Source: Nostoc sp. FACHB-110 (GTDB lineage: Bacteria; Cyanobacteriota; Cyanobacteriia; Cyanobacteriales; Nostocaceae). From it: DNA of 64,000 nt. Positions 38,250 through 47,778 of this stretch are shown here, in pieces. The notes beneath the pieces are model-generated. The model was given only the letters and a program-made list of their open reading frames with translations. It did no database searches and was not told the DNA's origin. The stretch spans positions 372,001-436,000 of the forward strand of contig NZ_JACJRU010000001.1 in assembly GCF_014697425.1 (NCBI RefSeq). The letters run 5' to 3'. Position 1 is the stretch's first letter. Each line of letters starts with the position of its first letter. Both the position numbers and the translations under genes were made by a program.

Positions 38250-39170
38250 TTAACTTTTATCCTGATAACTAGCTACAGCCGCTCTCAAATTACCTTGATG
38301 TTCTGATAACAGTTTATCGCCTGCTTCTTTTTCTAAACCAGTCCAATGCATTAATAAAGCAAGCTTGACCCATTTACCACTACGTTCTAGTAAAGAATTA
38401 GCAGTTTCTCGGCTGAGGCCTGTGAGGTCTTGTAAAATTCGTAAAGCGCGATCAAGGAGTTTTTGATTTGTGACTGCAACATCTACCATCCGATTACCGT
38501 AGACTTTGCCGAGTTTGACCATCACCCCAGTAGACAGTATATTTAAAGCTAGCTTTGTGGCTGTGCCAGCTTTTAAACGCGTTGAACCAGCTAACACTTC
38601 TGGCCCAGTCAACAGGCGAATATCAATATCTACATCAATGCTAACTTGCTCTTGTGGAACACAGGCGATAAATATAGTTACCGCGCCTCGTTGACGAGCC
38701 GCACTCAGCGCGCCGTGAACAAATGGTGTTGTGCCGCCAGCCGTAATTCCTACCACCACATCTAACTGGGTAATGTGCCGTTGAGCGATGGCCGCTTCGC
38801 CATCTTCGGCGCGGTCTTCTAAATCTTCCGAACTGCGAACCAGCGCACCCGCACCACCCGCAATGATTCCCTGCACCAATTCGGGCGGCGTACAAAAAGT
38901 AGGCGGACACTCTGCTGCATCTAATACCCCTAACCTACCACTAGTGCCTGCACCTATATAAAATAAACGTCCTCCTTGGTGTAATCGCGCTGCTGTTTGC
39001 TCAATGGCTGATGCTAACTGCGCTTTAGCTGCGGCTACTGCCGCTACTGCTTTTTGGTCTTCGCTATTAAATAATTCTACTAACTCTACAGCACTGAGTT
39101 GGTCTAAATTGAGACTATCAGGATTGACCTGCTCAGTTAAAAGATGCCCACGTTCCTGCAAATTTACCAT
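38250..39170 (-). CDS. murQ: N-acetylmuramic acid 6-phosphate etherase
   Basis: 306 residues. MurQ cleaves the lactyl ether of MurNAc-6-phosphate to GlcNAc-6-phosphate and D-lactate in peptidoglycan recycling. The SIS-domain signature GAGTSGRLGVLDAAECPPTF is diagnostic, followed by GIIAGG and GITAGGTTPFVHGAL. The C-terminus has a helical NRETAN-type segment (GLSRETANSLLERSGKWVKLALLM). I chose the ATG at 39170, which has AAGGA six bases upstream; a TTG at 39185 would add five residues. There are no recycling partners nearby. Confidence 0.95.
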   Translation of the reverse strand: MVNLQERGHLLTEQVNPDSLNLDQLSAVELVELFNSEDQKAVAAVAAAKAQLASAIEQTAARLHQGGRLFYIGAGTSGRLGVLDAAECPPTFCTPPELVQGIIAGGAGALVRSSEDLEDRAEDGEAAIAQRHITQLDVVVGITAGGTTPFVHGALSAARQRGAVTIFIACVPQEQVSIDVDIDIRLLTGPEVLAGSTRLKAGTATKLALNILSTGVMVKLGKVYGNRMVDVAVTNQKLLDRALRILQDLTGLSRETANSLLERSGKWVKLALLMHWTGLEKEAGDKLLSEHQGNLRAAVASYQDKS

Positions 39171-39183
39171 TTTTTCCTTTTTC

Positions 39184-39216
39184 AATAGTCAATAGTTATT
39201 GGTCAATAGTCAATAG
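39184..39216. repeat. STRR: CAATAGT heptamers
   Basis: Tandem and interrupted CAATAGT units directly upstream of murQ, abutting the inverted-repeat element that starts at 39221. Confidence 0.75.
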
Positions 39217-39220
39217 GTTC

Positions 39221-39338
39221 AGGACTTACGCACAAGCTACTGAAAATCGTAGACGCGATAGCGGCTTGCCGCAGGCTACCACAGAGGCGCAGAGTTCACG
39301 GAGAAATGAGAGTTTGAGAGATATTTTGCGTAAGTCCT
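39221..39338. repeat. 118-bp MITE-like element with AGGACTTACGCA ends
   Basis: Perfect 12-bp terminal inverted repeats AGGACTTACGCA (39221-39232) and TGCGTAAGTCCT (39327-39338). The interior contains a GC-rich palindrome around GGCTTGCCGCAGGCTAC and a GAGGCGCAGAG segment. A lone AGGACTTACGCA end occurs at 5352-5363. No coding capacity. Confidence 0.8.
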
Positions 39339-39406
39339 AAGGTTCTCTTCCTCTGAGTTAAAAGTTAGGAGTAAAAAACCTGACTTTCTAGCCCCTAGCT
39401 CCTTTT

Positions 39407-39835
39407 TTACAACAACCCTTCTAGTTTGCGGCGAATATCAGCGAGTTCAGAGTCGGAAAATTCGGTTTCTGCGGCGGGTGGGACTTGTTCAGTTTCCAAG
39501 GCATTTTCATCAGCCTCATCAGTTGCGGCATCACTTTGCCAGTCTGGTTGTTCTACGTTAATTTCTGGCGGAATCACTAAGTCGCTGTTTTCGGGAACGA
39601 TTTCCCAGCCATAATTAGCACTTTCGCAAAATTCTTTGATTTCTTCTGAATCAATTGCTTCTACGGTGGGTGTAGGGAAATCTTGAGCTTCTAACATTAA
39701 AGCAAACCGCAAAGCATCATCTTCTGACTCGAACATCAAAATTTTATTGCGATCGCCTACTCTAATTGTATGAATGCCTTCGTTATCTGTATGAGCATTA
39801 AAAATTAATACAAATATACGCATTGGACTAATCAT
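39407..39835 (-). CDS. DUF3110 domain protein
   Basis: 142 residues. The N-terminal half (RIFVLIFNAHTDNEGIHTIRVGDRNKILMFESEDDALRFALMLEAQDFPTPTVEAI) matches the small cyanobacterial/plastid domain DUF3110. The C-terminal half is acidic and probably disordered, with a final short helix (DSELADIRRKLEGLL). The start is either ATG 39835 (AAGGA 3 nt upstream, tight) or ATG 39823. The function is unknown. Confidence 0.8.
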   Translation of the reverse strand: MISPMRIFVLIFNAHTDNEGIHTIRVGDRNKILMFESEDDALRFALMLEAQDFPTPTVEAIDSEEIKEFCESANYGWEIVPENSDLVIPPEINVEQPDWQSDAATDEADENALETEQVPPAAETEFSDSELADIRRKLEGLL

Positions 39836-40058
39836 CTATCCTTTTACTTAAATTTTTCTTCACTCTAGTCATTGTTTTCCAATTTTAAAACCCCACTGTA
39901 ACCTAGTGCTTCACCACACAAACTTTGCTTCGTGGCAAAGCTTCAGGGAGAAGATCAGGGGTAAGGAGCAATTTTGTAGCTCTTGACAAGACAAACTAGT
40001 CTCTCGTGGGGATTCGAGGTAGCCTAGTATCACCCGTGAGAATTTTGAGGCCAAAAGT

Positions 40059-40730
40059 ATGAGCAGTGTCGTAAAATCTCCATACAGCAGCGAACAAATT
40101 GCCGCTTGGTTGCGTGGGCTATTAACAATTGCATGGGCAGATGGGAACTTTGATGACCACGAACAGCAATTAATTGCCAGTCTGACTCAAGAAGAACTAG
40201 CACCTAGTCTCAAATGGGAGTCTTTTGAGATCATTACACCAGAGGAATTAGCCGCAGCCTTAGGTAAAGATCAATCAGCATCTGAGAATTTTTTACGTAC
40301 TGCTGTTATGGTAGCGATCGCTGATGGTACATATTCTCCCAGTGAGGATGAATTACTACACAAGTTTTGTGTCATCTTAGAACAACCAGAAGATATTATA
40401 GAAGCCCTACGCCACACTCTTGAACATAAAGATTGGGCAGTCATACCTCCTAGCGTATCTGTAGGACAGCAACATGACCCACTTCACCCCCTGCGTGACT
40501 GGTTAGATGGGTTAGATATCCAAGATCCCAGAGTTGCTAGGTTCCTATGTAAAATGATTCCTTCTCAATGTCCTTTTGAGCGGGATGTCACTTTATTTGG
40601 CCGCAAAATTGTCCACATCCCACCTTTGTGTAAAATTAATCCACTTTATGAGCAATTAGTGGGTTTACGTTTCCGCGCCCTCTCCTATTTGGCAGATGAC
40701 TGCGGGGAAGATGTGACACCATATATTTAG
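40059..40730 (+). CDS. TerB-like plus Mo-dependent nitrogenase C-terminal domain protein
   Basis: 223 residues. The first about 125 residues have two TerB-like acidic helical repeats (AWADGNFDDHEQQLI and AIADGTYSPSEDELLHKF). From about residue 145 the sequence HPLRDWLDGLDIQDPRVARFLCKMIPSQCPFERDVTLFGRKIVHIPPLCKINPLYEQLVGLRFRAL is the domain named Mo-dependent nitrogenase C-terminal. That domain was named from its fusion in a nitrogenase-related protein and is common in cyanobacteria, including non-fixers. It does not by itself prove nitrogen fixation. The biochemical role is unknown. It lies 118 bp upstream of obg, same strand. Confidence 0.88.
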   Translation: MSSVVKSPYSSEQIAAWLRGLLTIAWADGNFDDHEQQLIASLTQEELAPSLKWESFEIITPEELAAALGKDQSASENFLRTAVMVAIADGTYSPSEDELLHKFCVILEQPEDIIEALRHTLEHKDWAVIPPSVSVGQQHDPLHPLRDWLDGLDIQDPRVARFLCKMIPSQCPFERDVTLFGRKIVHIPPLCKINPLYEQLVGLRFRALSYLADDCGEDVTPYI

Positions 40731-40848
40731 AGGAAACCTCCGCTAAAGCAAATGTCATTGCTGAGTTTTGAGTTAAAAGTAGAGAATAAAGATAAAGCAT
40801 TAATAAAAAACTTATAATTTAGAACTCACAACTCAGCACTATCAAACT

Positions 40849-41877
40849 ATGCAATTTATCGATCAAGTAGAAATTGAAGTAGAAGCAGGTAAAGGAGGCG
40901 ATGGTATTGTCGCCTTCCGCAGAGAAAAGTATGTACCTGCTGGTGGCCCCTCTGGTGGAAATGGTGGACGCGGGGGTTCTGTTATTTTCCAAGCCGTAGA
41001 AAACTTACAAACTCTCTTAGACTTTAAATATAACCATCTTTTTAAAGCCGAAAATGGTGGACGAGGCGGCCCCAATAACCGTACAGGTGCATCCGGTAAA
41101 GATTTAATCATTGAAGTTCCCTGCGGTACAGCAATTTATAACGCAGAAACCGATGAAATAATTGGTGATTTAATTCAACCAGAACAAACTTTATTAATTG
41201 CAGAAGGCGGTAAAGGTGGATTAGGCAATCAATATTTTTTAAGTAACCGCAACCGCGCCCCAGAATACGCTCTGCCAGGTTTAGAAGGGGAAAGAAAAAG
41301 GCTACGTCTGGAGTTGAAACTATTAGCAGAAGTTGGCATTATTGGATTACCAAACGCTGGTAAATCCACTTTAATTTCATCTTTATCTGCTGCAAGACCA
41401 AAAATAGCTGATTATCCATTTACTACCCTTGTGCCAAATTTGGGCGTAGTCCGAAAACCCACAGGTGATGGTACAGTTTTTGCCGATATTCCTGGCTTAA
41501 TTGAAGGTGCAGCCGAAGGCGCAGGTTTAGGACATGATTTTTTACGCCACATTGAACGCACGCGAGTATTGTTACATTTAATTGATGCCGCCAGTGATAA
41601 TGTCATTCAAGATTACACAACAATTCAACAAGAGTTACAAGCCTATGGACGTGGTTTAGCAGAGCGTCCCCAAATTTTAGCACTGAATAAAATTGACGCA
41701 GTTGATCGAGAAGCAGTCGATTTAGAAGCATTGGCTACGCAATTAAATCACCTTGCTTATGCTCCTGTTTTTCTAATTTCTGCCGTAACACGTACTGGAC
41801 TAGAGCCAATGTTACAGGAAATTTGGGGCATTCTTGACCAAATTAATAGTGCTGAAGCCGAGCAAGTTTTGAGTTAA
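40849..41877 (+). CDS. obg: Obg GTPase
   Basis: 342 residues, an essential ribosome-associated GTPase acting in 50S assembly and stress signalling. The N-terminal glycine-rich Obg fold ([30 protein letters not shown]) is followed by the G domain: G1 [10 protein letters not shown]3 [17 protein letters not shown]4 NKID, and G5 [10 protein letters not shown]. The length is typical for cyanobacterial Obg, without the extra C-terminal domain of some homologues. Confidence 0.96.
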   Translation: MQFIDQVEIEVEAGKGGDGIVAFRREKYVPAGGPSGGNGGRGGSVIFQAVENLQTLLDFKYNHLFKAENGGRGGPNNRTGASGKDLIIEVPCGTAIYNAETDEIIGDLIQPEQTLLIAEGGKGGLGNQYFLSNRNRAPEYALPGLEGERKRLRLELKLLAEVGIIGLPNAGKSTLISSLSAARPKIADYPFTTLVPNLGVVRKPTGDGTVFADIPGLIEGAAEGAGLGHDFLRHIERTRVLLHLIDAASDNVIQDYTTIQQELQAYGRGLAERPQILALNKIDAVDREAVDLEALATQLNHLAYAPVFLISAVTRTGLEPMLQEIWGILDQINSAEAEQVLS

Positions 41878-41910
41878 GTTAACTTACAATAAAACAAAAG
41901 ATATATAGCA

Positions 41911-42011
41911 ATTCGATTTGATTTCTGAACTTACTTGTGAAGGTAGGCAACTCTTAACAGGGAACAAGGTTTGGAAACTGTATGAGTTTTTGTCAGAAAT
42001 CAAATACGAGT
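41911..42011. repeat. 101-bp inverted-repeat element
   Basis: Ends ATTCGATTTGATTTCTGA and TCAGAAATCAAATACGAGT are inverted, with one gap and one mismatch over about 18 bp. It has no coding capacity and follows obg by 34 bp. It may be a MITE-like element or a terminator-like hairpin. Confidence 0.7.
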
Positions 42012-42074
42012 CCTATCTACAATGTAGCTAATTGAGTCTTGATAAATAATTGGATGCTAGAAGCCCTGATAAAT

Positions 42075-42680
42075 TTATCCTTCAGTCATAATACCACTGG
42101 CTAAAATGCCAAGAATTTTATTCACATCTTTAAGATAGTATTCACTCAAATCAATACTTAATATTTGTCCTTCTAGCTTTAAAAATTGCCAAATACTACC
42201 TGTTGTAACTGCACCATAAATTGTTTTAATTTCTGTTAGTGCTTGTTGATTAAAAATTTGGGCTGCAATCATTTCTGCTGCACATTGACCTAAACCTGCG
42301 TTGATATTCTCCTTTTTTGCTTCAACAACCGTGATTACTGGTGCTGTGACTATCAAAATTTCTGGGGATTTTGTAATAATAAAATCACAAGTGCCATTTA
42401 ATCCTTGACTTTCATCAACCGTAAAATCTATCCCAGAAAATAAACTAATTTTTTCCTTTAACTGTCGGCGTAAATCTACGAGAATTGGGGCAATAATCAG
42501 TTCCGAACGGGCTTTTTCACTGTTACTTGCCAAGGCGATCGCCAGGTTATAATTCAAAGTTTCTACAAGCAACTGACTGGCTGATAATTCTGGAACATTG
42601 GCAAAAATATCGCGTTGCTCTACTGTCGTTAAACCAAAGGCTTGTTTGGCTTTAGCTAAACTAAACTCACTGTAGGCCAT
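42075..42680 (-). CDS. Conserved PD-(D/E)XK-like protein of unknown function
   Basis: 201 residues with the ATG at 42680 (MAYSEFSLAKAKQAFGL); a longer frame from 42749 would overlap the upstream exoprotein gene and lacks support. The pattern SELIIAPILVDLRR ... GLNGTCDFIITKSPE ... VITVVEAKKENINAGLGQCAAEM fits a restriction-endonuclease-like fold with an acidic residue in the CDFI strand, ExK in VVEAKKE and a following Gln helix. Nuclease activity is inference. It sits immediately downstream of the six-gene TPS array on the same strand. Confidence 0.7.
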   Translation of the reverse strand: MAYSEFSLAKAKQAFGLTTVEQRDIFANVPELSASQLLVETLNYNLAIALASNSEKARSELIIAPILVDLRRQLKEKISLFSGIDFTVDESQGLNGTCDFIITKSPEILIVTAPVITVVEAKKENINAGLGQCAAEMIAAQIFNQQALTEIKTIYGAVTTGSIWQFLKLEGQILSIDLSEYYLKDVNKILGILASGIMTEG

Positions 42681-42729
42681 ATTGCTATAGCGTTGTTTGA
42701 GAAACTTGCAGTGCAGATACAATCTTATT

Positions 42730-45192
42730 TTATCTAGGAACCGCAGCACAGGTTAAAGAGGTTTGCTTCTGGGTAGAAGAATTATCAGTAACTAACTCAA
42801 CTTTACCTTGGGCATTACGTCGCCAAGAAGTAGCTTGGACAAGTGTTACTGGAGATTTTGATATTTGGGCTTTGACTGGTTGTGTTGTGTAGAATGCAGA
42901 GATGTCACGAGTATCAGACCAAGGTTGTTCGCTCCTCAACCCTTGTGTGGGATTTTGCGGTATTCCTCCCCTGCCTGTAGCGACAAAACTACTACCACTA
43001 GTATCTGCACATCCTGTAGCAATTTGCTGTGATGAGTCAGTAATATTTGTAGGTAGTTCTACTAAAGCCGAATTGAGGTCAATGCCAATGTTATTAATTT
43101 GCACCGTGCCGTTGACGTTGAATTGGGAACTAGCCGTGATGTCATTGCTGAGATCAACTCTGGGAGTGAGAGTATTACGAAATACTAGCCCATTAACACT
43201 TTGAGTCGTGATATCAATATTGCCACCGCGACCTTGTACGGCATTAGCGATGATGTCGCTATTTTCTAATCCGACTATGACTGGTGATTTAATTGACACA
43301 TTACCACCGTTACCTTTACCCAAAGAAGTGGCTGAAATCACACTATCGTAACGCATCAACAGATACTCTTGCAAGTTTAATCTGACATCTCCGCCATTAC
43401 CCGAAGCAGTGGATGCACTGATATTACCTTGGTTGTTGAGCAACAAGGAATTAGCGTTAATTTGTAAATCTCCTGCTTTGCCAGGGCCATCATTCTTCAC
43501 ACTCACGAATGCACCATTAGTAACCCGTAATGATGGGGTATTAATTGTTAAAGCACCAGCATCACCACTAGGAATGGGCGGTAGTTTAAAAGTGGCTTGC
43601 AAAATTGGGTCAAGAATTTCAGACGAGGAAGCGATGTTACTGCCTCTAATCGATCCTGGTGCTTTACCTCTCACCTCTACAAACTCTGACGCATTAATTG
43701 TCACATTCCCCGCTAAACCCCGATTCAAAGTGCCAGATCCCAGACTTCCTCCGTCACTAGCAATTAATCTGGATGTGTTAACCAATATACTATTGGCATT
43801 GCCAGTGCTAAAAGTTGTGGAAGAGATGCCGCTAGGTGCTAAGACAAATGGATTGTTTCCAGTAACTTCGATCAGTCCTGTGGTATTGATCAATATCGCT
43901 CCGCTCTCCCCAGAACCCGCAGTTACAGAATTAACATTTCCCCCACTGGTAATTCTGAGGTTGCCCGACGAGATATTAATATCACCAGCTTTACCAGAGT
44001 TAGTGGCAACTGTTCCGATAACGGAGGTTTCTGATGGGACAGCAGAGATAAAACCATTGATATTAATGAAATCTTTAACATCAACCTTAATATTTCCGCC
44101 GATTGCTGTAGTGAAATTAAGATTATTAATCCTGGCACCATCCTGCATGGAGAGTTGATTAGCAAAAACCACAACATCTCCTGATGAACCTATTCCTAAG
44201 TTTTCGATTCTGATTGCACTGCTCAATCCTTGTTGAGGGGCGTTGCCTGTTAAATTCAAAGACTCGGTGGCGTGGACAGTAATTCCTTGTGATTGCGCTC
44301 CCAGGTTTTGCAGCAGCAAAGTAGAGCCTTCACTCAAGCTGATATTTTTTCCTTGTACTTGAATTGAACCATTGTTACCACTGGCATCTAGCATGGATTT
44401 TTGGGCTAGATGGATATCATTGAATTGCTGAATCTGGGAGTAGTCTCCTACCCATCCCGTAAGTGTGGGATCGAGTCCGACTTGCCCCTGTTGAACACTT
44501 CCTAGTTCTAGATGTCCACCTCCGTTGACTGCCACAATCCCCCCTGAGAATTTGACTTGGTTGCCAATCAGTGCCACGGTATTGCCTGACTTAACTTGTA
44601 AACCTGTAGGATTCTGACTGCGATCTAGGGGTGTAAAAGACCCAGTTATGAGGCGATGCCCTAAGCCCTCGACAGTAATACCCCCCGAATTTTGACCGAT
44701 TTGCAAACCCACAGGTACACTCATTGTCAACAAAGGTTTACCTGCACTCTGCACGGCACTAAATTCTGTCCCATCGGCAAACTTAATACTATTAGCAGTT
44801 GTCCCTATAAATGAACCACCAATATTTAAGCTGGCATTTTGCCCAAAAATAATACCTGCGGGGTTCAGCAAGAATAAATTCGCACTACCATTGGCATTAA
44901 TGGCACCATCTATGTGAGAAATATTACCACCAGTCACTCGACTAAAAATATTTTCAATATCAGTAGCATTGTCAAATGATGCCGAACCATTTGTAGGGAT
45001 AGAGAATTGACTAAAGCTATGAAATAGATTGTTGCCAACACGATCGCCGTTGGTAATGGTGTAATGATTACTGCCAGTCACAGAGGTGTTGAGAGTCCCA
45101 TCAGAAGTTACCTGAGCATGAACATCACTGTGGCAAATAGCAGACATCACAATTGCACTAATTAAGCCCAAACCCGCAACATTTATTTTCAT
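42730..45192 (-). CDS. TpsA-like two-partner-secretion exoprotein, paralogue 1
   Basis: 820 residues. A signal peptide ends near VHAQ. The TPS/filamentous-haemagglutinin N-terminal domain follows (NNLFHSFSQFSIP, ENIFSRVTGG, NLFLLNPAGIIFG, SFIGTTANSIKFADG), and then a long beta-helix of GNGGNV-type rungs. The TPS domain normally guides export through a TpsB outer-membrane pore; none is present in this window. The C-terminal module (QQIATGCADTSGSSFVATGR ... SWRRNAQGKVEL ... LTCAAVPR) holds the only two cysteines of the mature protein, about 86 residues apart. It groups with paralogues 2 and 6 by its central GLQVKSGNTVALIGN and WVGDYS segment. It is probably the last gene of a minus-strand transcription unit. 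Confidence 0.92.
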   Translation of the reverse strand: MKINVAGLGLISAIVMSAICHSDVHAQVTSDGTLNTSVTGSNHYTITNGDRVGNNLFHSFSQFSIPTNGSASFDNATDIENIFSRVTGGNISHIDGAINANGSANLFLLNPAGIIFGQNASLNIGGSFIGTTANSIKFADGTEFSAVQSAGKPLLTMSVPVGLQIGQNSGGITVEGLGHRLITGSFTPLDRSQNPTGLQVKSGNTVALIGNQVKFSGGIVAVNGGGHLELGSVQQGQVGLDPTLTGWVGDYSQIQQFNDIHLAQKSMLDASGNNGSIQVQGKNISLSEGSTLLLQNLGAQSQGITVHATESLNLTGNAPQQGLSSAIRIENLGIGSSGDVVVFANQLSMQDGARINNLNFTTAIGGNIKVDVKDFININGFISAVPSETSVIGTVATNSGKAGDINISSGNLRITSGGNVNSVTAGSGESGAILINTTGLIEVTGNNPFVLAPSGISSTTFSTGNANSILVNTSRLIASDGGSLGSGTLNRGLAGNVTINASEFVEVRGKAPGSIRGSNIASSSEILDPILQATFKLPPIPSGDAGALTINTPSLRVTNGAFVSVKNDGPGKAGDLQINANSLLLNNQGNISASTASGNGGDVRLNLQEYLLMRYDSVISATSLGKGNGGNVSIKSPVIVGLENSDIIANAVQGRGGNIDITTQSVNGLVFRNTLTPRVDLSNDITASSQFNVNGTVQINNIGIDLNSALVELPTNITDSSQQIATGCADTSGSSFVATGRGGIPQNPTQGLRSEQPWSDTRDISAFYTTQPVKAQISKSPVTLVQATSWRRNAQGKVELVTDNSSTQKQTSLTCAAVPR

Positions 45193-45222
45193 TAATCGAT
45201 TTCTTGTGTTCTATTGCGTACT

Positions 45223-45232
45223 TATTGTTCCC
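45223..45232 (-). promoter_or_regulatory. Conserved TPS leader block, paralogue 1
   Basis: GGGAACAATA on the minus strand, first G 40 nt upstream of the ATG at 45192. Equivalent blocks precede all six array genes. Confidence 0.55.
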
Positions 45233-45256
45233 CAGAACATAAATTTTTAACGGTAG

Positions 45257-47713
45257 TTAATTTTGAGATGTAGCTGCACAGGTTAAGGCTGGTTGTATCT
45301 GCAAAGAAGATTTATCGGCAACAAGCTCAATTTTGCCTTGGGCATTACGTCGCCAAGAAGTAGCTTGCACAAGTATTTCGGGAGATTTTGATATTTGGGC
45401 TTTGACTGGTTGTGTTGTGTAGAATGCAGATATATTGCGGGTGTCTGACCAGGTGCGATCGCTACTCAATTCTTCTGTGGGATTTTGCGGCACACCACCC
45501 CTACCTGTGGCGACAAAACTACTAGCAGTATTCGCAAAACAACCACTGGCGATTTGTTGGGAAGAATCAGTGAAATTAGCTGGTAATTCCACTAAACCAG
45601 AATTGGGGTCAACACCAATGTTATTAATTTCCACAGTCCCATTCACCCCAAACTCGGAAGTGGCAGTGATATTGTTTTCTCCTGTCAGTTGGGAACGGTA
45701 TTCTAAACCAATAATTCCCTGAGTAGTGATGTTAATATTACCACCTTTACCTCGAACAGCATTAGCCGTGATATCGCTGTTTTCTAAGCCGATAATAGTA
45801 GGTGAATTAATGGTGATATTGCCTCCGTTACCATTACCGCCTGCGGTGGCAGAAATCAAGCTGTTATGACGCATCAGCAAATAATTTTGTAAGTTTAATT
45901 TGATATCCCCCCCATTACCAGAGGCGGTGGATGCCGTTATGTTGCCTTGTTTATCTAGAAAAATAGAATTGGCATTAATCTGCAAATCTCCAGATATACC
46001 AGGCCCATCATTTCTAACAGTTATGTATGCCCCATCTGTGATAATTAATGACGGTGTGTTAATGATTAAGGAACCTGCATCACCTGTAGGAATTGGAGGA
46101 AGTCCAAAGAAAGCTTGGGTGATTGGATCGAGAGTTTCTGCGGTGGAAACGATACGACTAGGCGTAATCGATCCCGCACCTTTACCTTTAATATCTACAA
46201 ATTCAGAAGCATTAATTATTACACTACCAGATGAACCTGTAGCAACAGTACTAGACCCTAAAAATCCACCGTCTCGAACCACCAATCTGGATGTGTTAAC
46301 AAAGGTGTTATTGGCATTTCCAGGGCCGAGAGTTGTTGAAGTCAAAGCACTCGGTGACAAGATCATCGAGTTGTTACCAGCAATTTCGATTAAGTCTGCT
46401 GCATTAACTTGTACCGTTCCTGCCTGTCCAAGTCCTATGGTTGTAGAGGATAATCCACCACCATTGAGAAGTCTGAGATTGTCAGTTGAGACTGTAACAT
46501 TACCTGCATTAGCGGAGTTAACTGTGGTTGTTGAGATTGAGGACAATCTGATTGGATTGCTAGGGGCAAAGCCACTGATATCGATTGAACCTGCTACATT
46601 GGCTGTAATATTGCCTCCAGATGCTTGGGTAAACATCCGAGTCGAGATTAGTCCACCATTTTGGATCGATAGTTGCCCCGCAGATATGGTAATATTACCC
46701 GCTTGAGCAGTTCCTAAATTGTCAATTTGGATAGCACTCCCGATACTTGCATCGGTGACATTACCGATAAGATTCAAAGACTCCATAGCCTTGATTTTGA
46801 TACCCTCAGATACTGTTGCACCAAAATTTTGGATTACAATAGCAGAACCATTGCTCAAGTTGATATTTCGCCCTTGTAATTGAATCGAGCCATTGCTACC
46901 ACTGGCATCAAGCAACGATTGGTTTGCAAGGTGGATATCGTTGAATTTTTGTACTGCTGAATAATCTCCATCCCATCCTGTAATAGTAGGTTTGAGTTTG
47001 ATTTGACCCTCACTCACACTCCCTACTTCTAGATGTCCACCTCCATTAGTGCTAATAATCCCACCAGAGAAATTCACCTCATTAGCGATTAGTGCTAAGG
47101 TATTGCCTGTCTTAACTTGTAAACCCGTAGGATTCTGAGTGCGATCTAAAGGTGTAAAGACCCCACTTGTGATCCGATGTCCTAAGCCCTCGACAGTAAT
47201 CCCCTGGGAATTTTGACCCATTTGCAAACCAATGGGTACATTCATTGTTAATAATGGTTTAGTAGCAGGATCTACAGCACTAAATTCTGAACCCTCAGCA
47301 AATGTAATGCTATTAGCAGTTGTGGCAACAAAGGAACCACCAATATTCAAACTGGCATTTTTGCCAAAGATAATCCCGGCGGGGTTGAGTAAAAATAAGT
47401 TGGCATTACCCTTAGCACTAATTTCACCATCAATATTAGAAACCTGACGACCAGTTACCCGACTAAAAATATTTTGAATATCAGTGGCATTTTCAAATGA
47501 TGCAGAACCATCTGTAGGGATAGAGAACTGACTAAAGCTATGAAATAAATTGTTGCCTACATGAGTGCCGTTGGTGATGGTGTAATGATTATTGCCAGTT
47601 ACCGATGTATTGAGAGTTCCATCAGGAGTTACTTGAGCCTGAACATCACCGTAGCAAAGAGCAGACATCAAAATTGCACCAGTTAAGCCCAAACCAGCAA
47701 AAGTTAATTTCAT
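45257..47713 (-). CDS. TpsA-like two-partner-secretion exoprotein, paralogue 2
   Basis: 818 residues with the same architecture as its neighbours. The signal peptide is LTFAGLGLTGAILMSALCYGDVQAQ. The TPS domain contains NLFLLNPAGIIFGKNASL and a variant IFSRVTGRQVSNIDG. The beta-helix body includes the WDGDYSAVQKFNDIHLANQSLLDASG block shared with paralogues 1 and 6. The C-terminal segment (ITTQGIIGLEYRSQLTGENN onward) is almost identical to that of paralogue 3, pointing to recent gene conversion. The two conserved cysteines are present (QQIASGCF and LTCAATSQN). The gap to paralogue 1 is 64 bp. Confidence 0.92.
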   Translation of the reverse strand: MKLTFAGLGLTGAILMSALCYGDVQAQVTPDGTLNTSVTGNNHYTITNGTHVGNNLFHSFSQFSIPTDGSASFENATDIQNIFSRVTGRQVSNIDGEISAKGNANLFLLNPAGIIFGKNASLNIGGSFVATTANSITFAEGSEFSAVDPATKPLLTMNVPIGLQMGQNSQGITVEGLGHRITSGVFTPLDRTQNPTGLQVKTGNTLALIANEVNFSGGIISTNGGGHLEVGSVSEGQIKLKPTITGWDGDYSAVQKFNDIHLANQSLLDASGSNGSIQLQGRNINLSNGSAIVIQNFGATVSEGIKIKAMESLNLIGNVTDASIGSAIQIDNLGTAQAGNITISAGQLSIQNGGLISTRMFTQASGGNITANVAGSIDISGFAPSNPIRLSSISTTTVNSANAGNVTVSTDNLRLLNGGGLSSTTIGLGQAGTVQVNAADLIEIAGNNSMILSPSALTSTTLGPGNANNTFVNTSRLVVRDGGFLGSSTVATGSSGSVIINASEFVDIKGKGAGSITPSRIVSTAETLDPITQAFFGLPPIPTGDAGSLIINTPSLIITDGAYITVRNDGPGISGDLQINANSIFLDKQGNITASTASGNGGDIKLNLQNYLLMRHNSLISATAGGNGNGGNITINSPTIIGLENSDITANAVRGKGGNINITTQGIIGLEYRSQLTGENNITATSEFGVNGTVEINNIGVDPNSGLVELPANFTDSSQQIASGCFANTASSFVATGRGGVPQNPTEELSSDRTWSDTRNISAFYTTQPVKAQISKSPEILVQATSWRRNAQGKIELVADKSSLQIQPALTCAATSQN

Positions 47714-47743
47714 GAATCGATTTCTTGTGTTTTAGTCCATATT

Positions 47744-47753
47744 GATGTTTCCC
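47744..47753 (-). promoter_or_regulatory. Conserved TPS leader block, paralogue 2
   Basis: GGGAAACATC, first G 40 nt upstream of the ATG at 47713. The GGGAA core is kept while the distal half has drifted. Confidence 0.45.
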
Positions 47754-47778
47754 AAGAGAATAAGTTTTTGAACAGTAG

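Noticed and set aside
40059..40730. Nitrogenase structural gene
   Set aside because: The Mo-nitrogenase C-terminal domain here is fused to a TerB-like domain and lacks any nitrogenase cofactor motifs.
43409..44158. Long plus-strand open frame opposite TPS paralogue 1
   Set aside because: It is antisense to a clear gene and is made of the same repeat composition; no protein family features.
45900..46706. 268-codon plus-strand open frame opposite TPS paralogue 2
   Set aside because: Same reason: a mirror of the low-complexity beta-helix coding sequence.
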